Both the position numbers and the translations under genes were made by a program. A DNA stretch of 41,364 nucleotides. Source: Phytomonas francai (Eukaryota > Euglenozoa > Kinetoplastea > Trypanosomatida > Trypanosomatidae). The stretch's first letter is position 1; the number at the start of each line of letters is the position of its first letter. The notes under the pieces were generated by a model, which was not told the DNA's origin, ran no database searches, and saw nothing but the letters and a program-made list of their open reading frames with translations. The DNA is taken from the NCBI GenBank assembly GCA_001766655.1, contig MJCC01000029.1, positions 69,572-110,935 on the forward strand, in the 5' to 3' direction. Shown here piece by piece: positions 18,701 to 26,526 of the stretch.

Positions 18701-19559
18701 ATGACGAGTCCGAATCTTCAGTTCTTCCCAGAACAACGCAAAGAGCACGAAAAATTTATCCTCAGGAAGACTCAGTTCCTTTTTTTTTCTTGCATTTTTC
18801 CTCACCCTATTTAACGATGACAGTTCGACAAACTTTTCACTCAGCACGACGATTACATCCCCCTACAATCCCTCCGCTTTGCAGCAGTTGGCTATCTTTG
18901 CGGCCCTTGAGGACGTCGCGGAGGAGGAGAACCTTGGCTGGGGGTCCTTCGCCACTCTCAAGGGCTCGCCGTCGCCGCAGCGGTGTCGCGGCGAGCGGCC
19001 CGGCGCGTCGTTCGCGGCCGCCGTCCCCCGCGGCGTCCTCTCCCCCCCCTCCCTCTGGGCGCAGCTCCACGTCCTCGAGGTGGCCGCCAGCCCCTGGGCC
19101 TGCACGCACTGCCGCCGCACGCACCCCGTGGTGCGCGAGGGCTGCACGCGGTGCCACGCCCCACGCCCCTTCCGGAAGCTGTTTTGCGGGCAAATTCTGA
19201 AGGAGACCGCGTGGGATGGGTACGTGTCCACGCTGCTGCATGCTACGCACCCGAATGGGCCCATCCACCGCATGGAATGCCACTTGAACAGCGAGAAAAG
19301 AGGGAAGGGGTGCGCCTCGATCTACGTTTACGAGACCCATGCTAGGGAGCTGGAGACGAAACTCCACCGAAATGTCTTCTTCGACGTGGTGAATACGGAG
19401 CCCGACGGCAACGACATGTTGGTTGCTTATTACGTCTATCAAGAGCAGCAGCAATGGCTGCAGGAGTTCGCGACAATGCGTGTTGCGTCTGAGCCGTCCC
19501 GGCCTTTATATCTACCGCGTGGTTTATTCGTGTTAGAGCCAGCTGAAAATGTTTCCTGA
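18701..19559 (+). CDS. RanBP2-type zinc finger plus RRM protein; 5' end unresolved
   Basis: The clearly coding frame covers about 18825-19559. It has a RanBP2-type finger (WACTHC, ten residues, CTRC: C-x2-C-x10-C-x2-C) followed directly by an RRM-like fold, with KLFCGQI as RNP2 and GKGCASIYVY as RNP1. Both modules bind single-stranded RNA, so a role in mRNA or splicing control is likely. That frame has no ATG before the RRM. The first ATG after the strong splice acceptor is at 18701, one frame away; it gives MTSPNLQFFPEQRKEHEKF and stops at 18814. Removing one T from the T9 run at 18780-18788 joins the two frames. Excising 18721-18823 or 18775-18823 (GT...AG) would also join them. A homopolymer error, an unusual cis-intron or a broken gene are all possible. 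The stretch 18950-19180 is very GC-rich. Confidence 0.6.
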
Positions 19560-20151
19560 CGGAATACCGCGGCAGCGCATACACTACGCGAAGTAAACTG
19601 AGTGCCTCCACAAAAAGCGTTCATTTTCTCCTTTTCAAAATCCTCTTTACGATTTTTTGAGCTGGGAAAGGCAAAACACAGTATAGCAAGAAAGGAGTCC
19701 ACTAGGGCTGGGGTGGGGTGGGGGGAGGGCGATAGCATTTGCTTCGGGATGCTTCAAATGAGGCAGCACTGGTTCTGATAATTTTTTACTTTTATATAAT
19801 TTTTTTACTTTTTCGATACAAAAACTAATACCGTTGAACAATTTACTTCTTATGGGGAAGGTCTGAATCACATTTTTTTAAAAAATTATTAACTTGCCTA
19901 TTTACGTCTTTTATATCCATGTGTGCGCAGACTCATACAGCGTCGCTATAGAGGCTTTTGCACGGCGGAAGCGGTCTAAATACTCTCCCCCATAGCGGTC
20001 TTGATTGGCTACCCTTAGGGTTATTGCTTGGGTTTTGGTTTCCCCAATTTACTCTTTCCCAGAGTTGGATGCTGGCTGATATGCTTTTCATTCCTTCGTA
20101 TCTCTCACAAACTGTCATTTACTCCATTTTATTTTCCATGTATCTGAACGA
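19560..20151. other. Intergenic spacer
   Basis: AT-rich with a T/C-rich stretch at 20031-20060 and AG at 20061-20062, then a second pyrimidine stretch at about 20086-20138. An upstream ATG at 20069 opens a 42-codon frame that overlaps the next gene's first ATG and ends at 20197. Confidence 0.6.
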
Positions 20152-21435
20152 ATGCCAAGTTTATGTCTGTGCACGCTCGTACAGCCGATTCACGTGAGAA
20201 GTGAAAGTAACGTAGAACTAGTCTACATGATGCCGTCTGATGGAGCCTCCCACAGGCTTGTATCAAATGCCGTTTACCTTCAACGCAACAGCCCCAACTT
20301 CGCGGAGTTTTGCATTGCACACGTTACAAGCCCTAATTACCAGTTTCTTTTCTCACAGGAAGATACCGAAGAGAGGCGGCTGTATCAGAGACTGCTTGAT
20401 GAGGCGCGACAAGGGGGCGCGTCGGACGCTGCGAGAATGAAAAGAAGCTTGTTTCGAAAGCGGGCGTCGACTGTGGCGGAAGGGGACGAGGGTTTTTCGC
20501 CTGATGACGTGCGCGCCCTGTGGGGTGCCCTTCACCACCGCATTGTGCGGCCGAATGCCGACCTTCATTCTTCAACGCGAAAGGATCCTGGCCCCTGCTC
20601 GGGATTCTCGACCGCCTCACGGCTCAGCCCCCACATCCCGCTCACCTTTTCCTCTCCGAAGGAGCTGCAGCAGTTTATGATGGACGTACTTCACGCCGCG
20701 GAGAACCCTCAAAAAGAGAACGTTGAGGATGCTGTGGAGTACATGCTAGGCCGCTTGCCCATGACGGAGTCCTTTCTTCTTGTCATAACGTACCTCGTGG
20801 AGGAGCTTTTGGGGTTCGCGCGGATGCGTTACCCGCCGCACAGGGGTCTTCAGGCCTTTTCCGAGCTCGATGAGGATGAGAAAGCATCCGAGCATCGGTT
20901 CAAGCGCAGAAGGCCCGACAGGAGTGCTGCCGCGGCGGCAGAGAGCGACGAGTTTCTGACGGCGGTGGTATCTCAACAAGACGGCGGTGGGGGCCCTGCG
21001 AATCCAGCGGCGGGGAAGGAATATCAAGAGGTTAACTTTTACATGGAGGCGGCCGGGACGGTCCTTTTCATTGCGGCCATGTTGTTCGCGCGGCATCGTA
21101 GTCGTGAGTCACAACTGCCTAAACTTTGTGTTGCGACGCGCTTTAAGGGCACCCCATGTCTGCCGAAGGTTGAGGAGGAGACAAGAGGTCTATATTATCA
21201 GCGTGCCTTTGATTATTACCTGCTGCGCATGGTGCGGGGCTTCGCGCGCACTTCAGAGGTGTTGTGCCGTAACGCTGCGCGTAGCTTCCCTGTCTTTGAG
21301 TATGTGACCGACACACTTCGGATGTGGCTGGAGGATGAATATTTTCTCAACAAGTGCACTAGGAGTAAGGCCGAGTCGATACTCAGACAGATGCCAGTTA
21401 TTTCAGAAGGCAGCGTTGATAACGCGGAGAGGTGA
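20152..21435 (+). CDS. SURP-domain protein with CID-like C-terminal half (putative splicing factor)
   Basis: 427 residues if ATG 20152 is used. ATG 20227 (402 residues) is an alternative: the first AG after the nearer pyrimidine tract is at 20158-20159, and an upstream frame overlaps 20152. Residues about 34-84 fit a SURP module (LVSNAVYLQRNSPNFAEFCI, then PNYQFLF and RRLYQRLL). From about 165 the helices follow the order of a CID (RNA polymerase II CTD-interacting) domain as in U2SURP/SR140: EDAVEYMLGRL, FYMEAAGTVLFIAAML, YYQRAFDYYLLRMV and a final TLRMWLEDEYFLNK. The CID is interrupted at about 226-295 by a basic/acidic insert with KRRRPDR, a likely nuclear signal. SURP plus CID is the arrangement of the U2 snRNP-associated proteins SR140 and CHERP. 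The RRM of SR140 is missing. The SURP call is moderate and the CID call tentative. Confidence 0.62.
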   Translation: MPSLCLCTLVQPIHVRSESNVELVYMMPSDGASHRLVSNAVYLQRNSPNFAEFCIAHVTSPNYQFLFSQEDTEERRLYQRLLDEARQGGASDAARMKRSLFRKRASTVAEGDEGFSPDDVRALWGALHHRIVRPNADLHSSTRKDPGPCSGFSTASRLSPHIPLTFSSPKELQQFMMDVLHAAENPQKENVEDAVEYMLGRLPMTESFLLVITYLVEELLGFARMRYPPHRGLQAFSELDEDEKASEHRFKRRRPDRSAAAAAESDEFLTAVVSQQDGGGGPANPAAGKEYQEVNFYMEAAGTVLFIAAMLFARHRSRESQLPKLCVATRFKGTPCLPKVEEETRGLYYQRAFDYYLLRMVRGFARTSEVLCRNAARSFPVFEYVTDTLRMWLEDEYFLNKCTRSKAESILRQMPVISEGSVDNAER

Positions 21436-21863
21436 TGCCTATACTGAAAAGCTTGTGAAGAGGGTCTTCATTGCTTCTTCATTCTAGCTTGATCCTTCTC
21501 TCTTTAGTTTAAATAACTTAGTCTTGTGAAGGTTGGTATCGCCTACTGGGTAAGTTGACTGTGCAGTTCCATTGTTTGCGTAATCTATAGATCCTTCGCT
21601 TTATCAATGTTGCTCTGTCATTACGTTGTATTTTTGTGAGAATATTTAATTACGCTTACTGTGCTTTATCAGGTCCTTTCTACCAAACTAACCGCCAAAC
21701 GTGAGTGCGTAAATCAATTCGTATGGGTTTTTTTACTCTATCGAGTTTTATTCTTTTTACCACAACAAATCCTCTAAAGGTTTTCCATTTTGTTTGTTTT
21801 GCTTAGAATTTCACCTCGGACGCGCTTTCCTATTCCCACACCTGCATTCGTTCGGCTTTTACT
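21436..21863. other. Intergenic spacer
   Basis: AT-rich UTR sequence ending in a long pyrimidine-rich stretch and AG serving the PRMT gene. Nothing else is seen. Confidence 0.65.
21779..21806 (+). promoter_or_regulatory. Polypyrimidine tract and candidate trans-splice acceptor
   Basis: A T-rich run at 21779-21804 is followed by AG at 21805-21806, 57 nt before ATG 21864. Confidence 0.55.
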
Positions 21864-22898
21864 ATGTCGTGCGCTGATTCTAACTCTGTAGCTGTACATG
21901 GCAACACGGCCACTGAAGTGAAGAGCTCTACAAAGGATTACTATTTTGATTCCTACAGCCACTATGGAATTCATATGGAGATGCTCAAAGACTATCATCG
22001 GACGACCAGTTACCGGGATGCCATATGGAAGAATGCGTACATGTTCAAGGACAAGGTTGTGCTCGATGTCGGCTGCGGAACGGGTATTTTATCTCTGTTC
22101 GCGGCTCGCGCTGGTGCTCGTAAAGTGATTGGCGTAGATTGCAGTAGTGTGGCCGTGCAGGCTCAGGAAATTGTGAGGGATAATGGCTACGCTGATGTTA
22201 TCACTATTATTCAGGGAAAGATCGAGGATTTGAAGCTGGACGAAAAAGTTGACATCATCATCAGCGAATGGATGGGTTATTTTTTGTTGTATGAATCTAT
22301 GCTTAACACTGTACTTTACGCTCGAGACCGGTGGGGCACACCAGATGTGAAGATACTCCCGGACCGTGCAAATATGTACGCCTGCGGGATCAAAGATCCA
22401 CAGTACAAAGAGACGAAATTCAATGTGTGGGATAACGTCCTCGGGCTGGACTTTTCATATTTCAAGCGGTTGAGTTACATTGAGCCCTTTGTGGATGTCG
22501 TCGAACAGGATCAGATAATAACGGACATCGTTCCATTCTTTTCGTTTCACATCAACACCGTCAAAGAGAAGGACTTGTCCTTTGCGAGGGAGTTTACCTT
22601 AGCGGCACAGTGCACCGAAGTTTTGGACGCCATTTCTGTTCATTTCGATACTCCCTTTGGCGCAGGCCATGAGCTCATAGTCTTGGACACCTCACCGCTA
22701 TTGCCGCCGACACACTGGCAGCAGACCGTTCTGTTCTTGTATCACCCGCTCAAGATGGAGAAGGGCGAGAAGGCGGTCTTCAAAATCTCATGCATGCCGA
22801 ACGCGGGCAACCCGCGCGATCTCGATATATCACTTCGCGTGGATTTTGATGGGGCTTTAGAGTCCTACCATTATGACCAGGAATTCCGTCTTCGGTAA
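21864..22898 (+). CDS. PRMT1: Type I protein arginine N-methyltransferase (PRMT1-like)
   Basis: 344 residues from ATG 21864, the usual length for PRMT1. It carries the full set of family motifs: YFDSYSHYGIHMEMLKD at the N-terminus, the SAM-binding motif VLDVGCGTG at 66-74, VDCSS, the double-E loop SEWMGYFLLYESM with Glu135 and Glu144, and the THW loop at 283-285. The enzyme transfers methyl groups from S-adenosylmethionine to arginine side chains, mostly of RNA-binding proteins, giving asymmetric dimethylarginine. In trypanosomes PRMT1 works as a complex of a catalytic and a catalytically dead partner; this sequence has both catalytic glutamates, so it is the enzymatic type. No odd features are seen. 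Confidence 0.93.
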   Translation: MSCADSNSVAVHGNTATEVKSSTKDYYFDSYSHYGIHMEMLKDYHRTTSYRDAIWKNAYMFKDKVVLDVGCGTGILSLFAARAGARKVIGVDCSSVAVQAQEIVRDNGYADVITIIQGKIEDLKLDEKVDIIISEWMGYFLLYESMLNTVLYARDRWGTPDVKILPDRANMYACGIKDPQYKETKFNVWDNVLGLDFSYFKRLSYIEPFVDVVEQDQIITDIVPFFSFHINTVKEKDLSFAREFTLAAQCTEVLDAISVHFDTPFGAGHELIVLDTSPLLPPTHWQQTVLFLYHPLKMEKGEKAVFKISCMPNAGNPRDLDISLRVDFDGALESYHYDQEFRLR

Positions 22899-23562
22899 GC
22901 AGCGTGGCTGAATTTGGTGAACACTGTGGTGTTTCTTTTTAACTGTCACTTTCGCGGGGTTGTTAGCTTTCTTAAGAGGTCTTCAGCCAGCCAGAACGAG
23001 TTCCCAATCACCAAAGAGGTGCGGAGGGGGAAGTGCAGGCGACATCGCGAAGACTATGCGCTGCTAAGTTTTAAGAAAATGGAGTGAAGGAGAAAAGGGC
23101 ATCTTCTGATCATTTTTTCTCTTGTCTATATTCAAATAAATAATAATTTGTTAACTAATTAAGCAATCGAGTGCACATTTAACGGAGGAGAAAATAAATA
23201 GCTGACTTGTAAACTAAGTGCATTCAAGTTAACAGGGGCTTGCGTTTAGACTTTTTTTTTTCCAAATGAGCCAGTAAGTTGTAGACGAAAAAGAACATGA
23301 TGTACAGCACTGGCGTTGATTTGAATCTCCTTTATTCCTTTTTATTTCATATTCGAACACTTATCGGCTAATTAGCTTAATCGCTCTTTCCCTAATAACG
23401 CTATTACATATTTGTTTCAGTAAAATTGATTTTGAATAAGGACTATCCGTTGTGGACCGTCAATTCAATTGTAACCTAGTCATCCGGCAGATTGGCACTC
23501 GAAGAAATCAGGTAAACCCCATCTGAAGCTAATATAGTAAAAATCGACTGTACCCAATAAAT
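22899..23562. other. Intergenic spacer
   Basis: AT-rich UTR sequence with a T run at about 23250-23261. No gene or RNA is supported. Confidence 0.65.
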
Positions 23563-24948
23563 ATGGATCTAAGCATACCTGGGAGAAATCTTTCCCTTCT
23601 CCATGAGGCGCAAGAAAGCTCTTTGCGTCCGTTGATGTATAAATCAGCCACACCACGGCTTCAACAGCCCCAAGAAAAGATGGACTCTTTACACATCACA
23701 AAGGCTCCGATGGAACACGGGAGGGTTCGCATAGGCGTCCGAAACGCGCAGGCTCGCATGGCATTTGTGGGCTCTCCGCGCACCGAGCCCAGGCCGGCGT
23801 CCCTGGTGCACACGAGCCCGTGCTTCCGCAGCGGTGGGGCCGTGGAAGTGTCCGCCCGGCTCGTCCTCGGCCGCGGCGACGACGCGGATCCCGCGCGGAC
23901 GTACCCCCCCCGCGAGCAGCCGCCCCGCGGCGGACGCGGCCAGGCCCGTGGGGGCCTGCCGGTGCTAGCCGGCGGCCGGACGGTCGCCAGCGCCGGCCCC
24001 CGCGGCGTGCCCTCGCCCGCGGGCGTCTTTGTCTCGTGCGGGGCCGGCCACCTTTCGGCCTCGCTGCGCCCAGTCGCTGCCGTGAGCGCGAAGCCCGAGG
24101 TGGCCTGCATCCCAGAACAGCCGACGCCGCGGCCTGGGTCCGGGGCCTGCCGCTGTGAGACACCCCCCACTCTCAACGTGAGCGACCAGCATAGCGCAGG
24201 GAAGAATCCGTCGGATCTGCCAAGATGCCACGACAGCAACCGCTTGAGCTGCAACCCTTCTTTTCCCGTCTTGGAGCCTATCGCAATCCTTGATGAGGCA
24301 AACGTAACTTTGCAAGCGTCAAATTTCTCTTCCCTAGAGTCGCGACAATCCCCTGATGAGAAAGAGATGCCATCTCTGGGAGACGCGCTCTGGGCTCCAC
24401 TTGATGCAATGAGTGAGCAGAAGGTTCCGTTATCCCCAACAAAGCCTAACCAAGGGAAGGTGTTCCACTGTTCCACACTCAATACCCATACTTCCATTCC
24501 GTCTACGGTTGAAAGGACAAGACGTTCAACTGTGGGCGTTTTTTGCACCACCCCGCTTTCTCCCTCATTGTTACCGCAAGGAAAGGCTAAGATCCGACAC
24601 ACAGCAAGGACTCCCAGCCGATTGAAGAATTCTGATGATACGAGACTTACGAAGGAGACTGAAATCGTGAAAAAACGTTCTTTTCAGATTATAGCCACAC
24701 GGACCCCCGGAGCGACCCACAGCCGCGAGATCACCCCGACCAAACGCAAGTCCCCCCTGAAAGCGAAGTATCCAAAGTTATTCAGCGGTTCGAGCCCTAG
24801 GGTGGGGGGGTGCGCGACGGCGCGGACAACTCGTCAACTGAAACTGACGGAGGTGCAGCTGCGTAAGCGCAAGGAGGACCTCCGTCGTGAGTTGTATGCG
24901 TGGAATAGGTTTTTGGAGCAAAAGGAAGACGATTGCGACGCCGTTTGA
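23563..24948 (+). CDS. Unrecognised, mostly disordered basic protein
   Basis: 461 residues from ATG 23563. No family is recognised. The middle (about residues 70-205) is encoded by a GC island near 80% GC and is rich in Arg, Ala, Pro and Gly. The later part holds several S/TP sites in basic surroundings (TARTPSRLKN, ITPTKRKSPLKAKYPKLF), typical of proteins phosphorylated by proline-directed kinases and of chromatin or cytoskeletal factors. The last 30 residues (LTEVQLRKRKEDLRRELYAW and following) form a probable coiled-coil helix. Nuclear or cytoskeletal roles are guesses only. A long frame on the opposite strand is a by-product of the GC-rich composition. Confidence 0.75.
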   Translation: MDLSIPGRNLSLLHEAQESSLRPLMYKSATPRLQQPQEKMDSLHITKAPMEHGRVRIGVRNAQARMAFVGSPRTEPRPASLVHTSPCFRSGGAVEVSARLVLGRGDDADPARTYPPREQPPRGGRGQARGGLPVLAGGRTVASAGPRGVPSPAGVFVSCGAGHLSASLRPVAAVSAKPEVACIPEQPTPRPGSGACRCETPPTLNVSDQHSAGKNPSDLPRCHDSNRLSCNPSFPVLEPIAILDEANVTLQASNFSSLESRQSPDEKEMPSLGDALWAPLDAMSEQKVPLSPTKPNQGKVFHCSTLNTHTSIPSTVERTRRSTVGVFCTTPLSPSLLPQGKAKIRHTARTPSRLKNSDDTRLTKETEIVKKRSFQIIATRTPGATHSREITPTKRKSPLKAKYPKLFSGSSPRVGGCATARTTRQLKLTEVQLRKRKEDLRRELYAWNRFLEQKEDDCDAV

Positions 24949-25309
24949 GGTCGTCCCACGGACTTTGTGAGACGCTTTGAAGAGGGGTCTTGCGTCGGTA
25001 TGGTTCATGTGGTTTATTTTTCCCGATAGACCCTAATGCACGAACTTTTCTTGGTTTGATAGCAACCCCAGTATGATTTCTGCACAAAGGATGTAGTATT
25101 ATCGATGCCCCCCATGAACACATTCGGAAATGGGGTGAAATAGGAGACAGGGGAGAGATTTGAATAGATCCTCTAGAGGGGAATGTGAAAACAAAGAATA
25201 TAAGGACTAGCTTGCATTTTTTCTTTCTTGAGCTCACAATGAGGAGCCTTATCCTTTGCTTTTCGACCTTTCGAAAAATGATATTACCTAATTTTTCCCC
25301 TTTCACAAT

Positions 25310-25310
<1 letters not shown>

Positions 25311-25344
<34 letters not shown>

Positions 25345-25354
25345 AATAATAATA
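25311..25354. repeat. (CA)16 microsatellite followed by (AAT)4
   Basis: Sixteen uninterrupted CA units at 25311-25342 pass directly into four AAT-type units. It lies about 30 nt upstream of a polypyrimidine tract, so it is probably outside the mature mRNA of the next gene. Confidence 0.95.
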
Positions 25355-25381
25355 CCACATATATAGATGTGATAGAGAATA

Positions 25382-25405
25382 TTTCTTTTTTTTTTGGAAA
25401 TTTAG
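25382..25405 (+). promoter_or_regulatory. Polypyrimidine tract and candidate trans-splice acceptor
   Basis: T-rich run at 25382-25395 with first AG at 25404-25405. ATG 25457 is 52 nt downstream. Confidence 0.5.
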
Positions 25406-25446
25406 AGCCTTTACTGGTCATCGTATTTTCACTCCACAGAAGGAAT

Positions 25447-25482
25447 ATGATATCGGATGTCATTAAATACCACTTTCGATAG
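25447..25482 (+). other. Upstream ORF overlapping the next start codon
   Basis: ATG 25447 opens an 11-codon frame ending in TAG 25480-25482, overlapping ATG 25457 in another frame. If the acceptor at 25405 is used it lies in the 5' UTR and could reduce initiation at 25457. Confidence 0.4.
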
Positions 25483-26047
25483 CCCCGGGGGCGAAACAAC
25501 GGAGACACTTGACAGGCATGAAACATCATATAGGGAGGTCAATGACCCTTTAGTACCAATTCCTATAGAGGACATCTCAGGTGATGAGGCCACTGTTGAT
25601 GAGGGTTGGCTGTTGAAAAGAAGGAGCAAAAGGCTCACAGCCAGTGAGGAATGCATGCCGACATTGACGACAGGCCACAATTTTATGACGTCCCTCTTTA
25701 ATAGTGATCCGCGAATAGCCTTTGATGCTCTCCACGTCAATGCTCTTCTCACGTTGGAATCGACAGAAGGTCTTCCAAGCTCACAGTTAATCGGCCCACA
25801 GTGGTATATCCCACCAGCTCACCTGAGGACTTCTGAGATAGACGAGGGTGAAGAGGTCTTTGAGGTACCAAGACTGCATACACCGATCACAGAGAGACCG
25901 GCTATTGATCTGGACGTTAAGAGTCTGGATCGTGTATTGAGGGCGCAGAAATCTGAAGATCTGGATCAACTCATGCCCATGGAGCTGTTTGCTACCCTCA
26001 AAAAATATTATAAAACTCGAAATGTCGGAAAGCGGCACAGAGATTAA
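25457..26047 (+). CDS. Unrecognised small protein
   Basis: 196 residues from ATG 25457. No domain is recognised. The N-terminal 55 residues are acidic with a short basic patch (WLLKRRSKRLTASEE), the middle contains LIGPQWYIPPAHLRTSEI, and the C-terminus has a helix (LDVKSLDRVLRAQKSEDLDQ) and a basic end (KKYYKTRNVGKRHRD). Composition and codon use match neighbouring genes and the preceding tract/AG supports expression. Small size and basic tail would suit a subunit of a nucleic-acid complex, but this is not shown. Confidence 0.75.
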   Translation: MSLNTTFDSPGGETTETLDRHETSYREVNDPLVPIPIEDISGDEATVDEGWLLKRRSKRLTASEECMPTLTTGHNFMTSLFNSDPRIAFDALHVNALLTLESTEGLPSSQLIGPQWYIPPAHLRTSEIDEGEEVFEVPRLHTPITERPAIDLDVKSLDRVLRAQKSEDLDQLMPMELFATLKKYYKTRNVGKRHRD

Positions 26048-26526
26048 GCACAGGGAGCAACACTAGAGATGATACAACCACTGCAACAATTGTGGGGGGA
26101 AGAAGGCAAATTCCATAAGTATCAATTCAAGTGAGCAAGAAGAGCATGCCACTACATTTGCGTCTACCATACAATAGAAGTAAAAGATGATGCCATGAAA
26201 AGACAGAGCGTGTCAATGGTATTTTTTCCCCTTTTTGTTGAATGCTATGTGTCTACGCTAGCCGCTTTGATGCACTCAGTGAGCCCACAGAAAAGTGTAT
26301 AAAAACATTTTCTTTTTTTTCCTTTTAATATGCACGTATGTGCGTATTATTCTTAAATTATCATATACAGTGAAGTACAAGGTGGCAGTGAGGCGCATGC
26401 TACGTATACAAAAAGTTTTTTCACTACCAGACATCCACAGTTGTAACATCGATACCCTGAGAAAAACGCTAGACCATATCTAGGATTTGCTTCAGCGTGA
26501 GCATAGAAATCAAGCCCGCACTGAAA
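26048..26526. other. Intergenic spacer
   Basis: UTR sequence with a T run near 26308-26319 and a tract at 26416-26428 followed by AG 26429-26430, which would give a 5' UTR of about 97 nt without any upstream ATG for the SMYD-like gene. Confidence 0.6.

Larger units (their letters stand above)
24949..25456. other. Intergenic spacer with microsatellite
   Basis: UTR sequence with a (CA)16 repeat and adjoining AAT repeat, then a T-rich tract and AG before the next gene. An upstream ATG at 25447 opens a short frame. Confidence 0.65.

Noticed and set aside
18790..19200. Alternative + strand frame with ATG 18817 across the RanBP2/RRM gene
   Set aside because: It has an ATG but encodes Arg/Pro/Ser low complexity, while the other frame carries the finger and RRM motifs.
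20015..20023. Telomere-like TTAGGGTTA
   Set aside because: Only one and a half units; chance match within a spacer.
23661..24602. Minus-strand open frame (313 codons) opposite the unrecognised basic protein
   Set aside because: By-product of the GC island; no ATG context, splice tract or domain on that strand.
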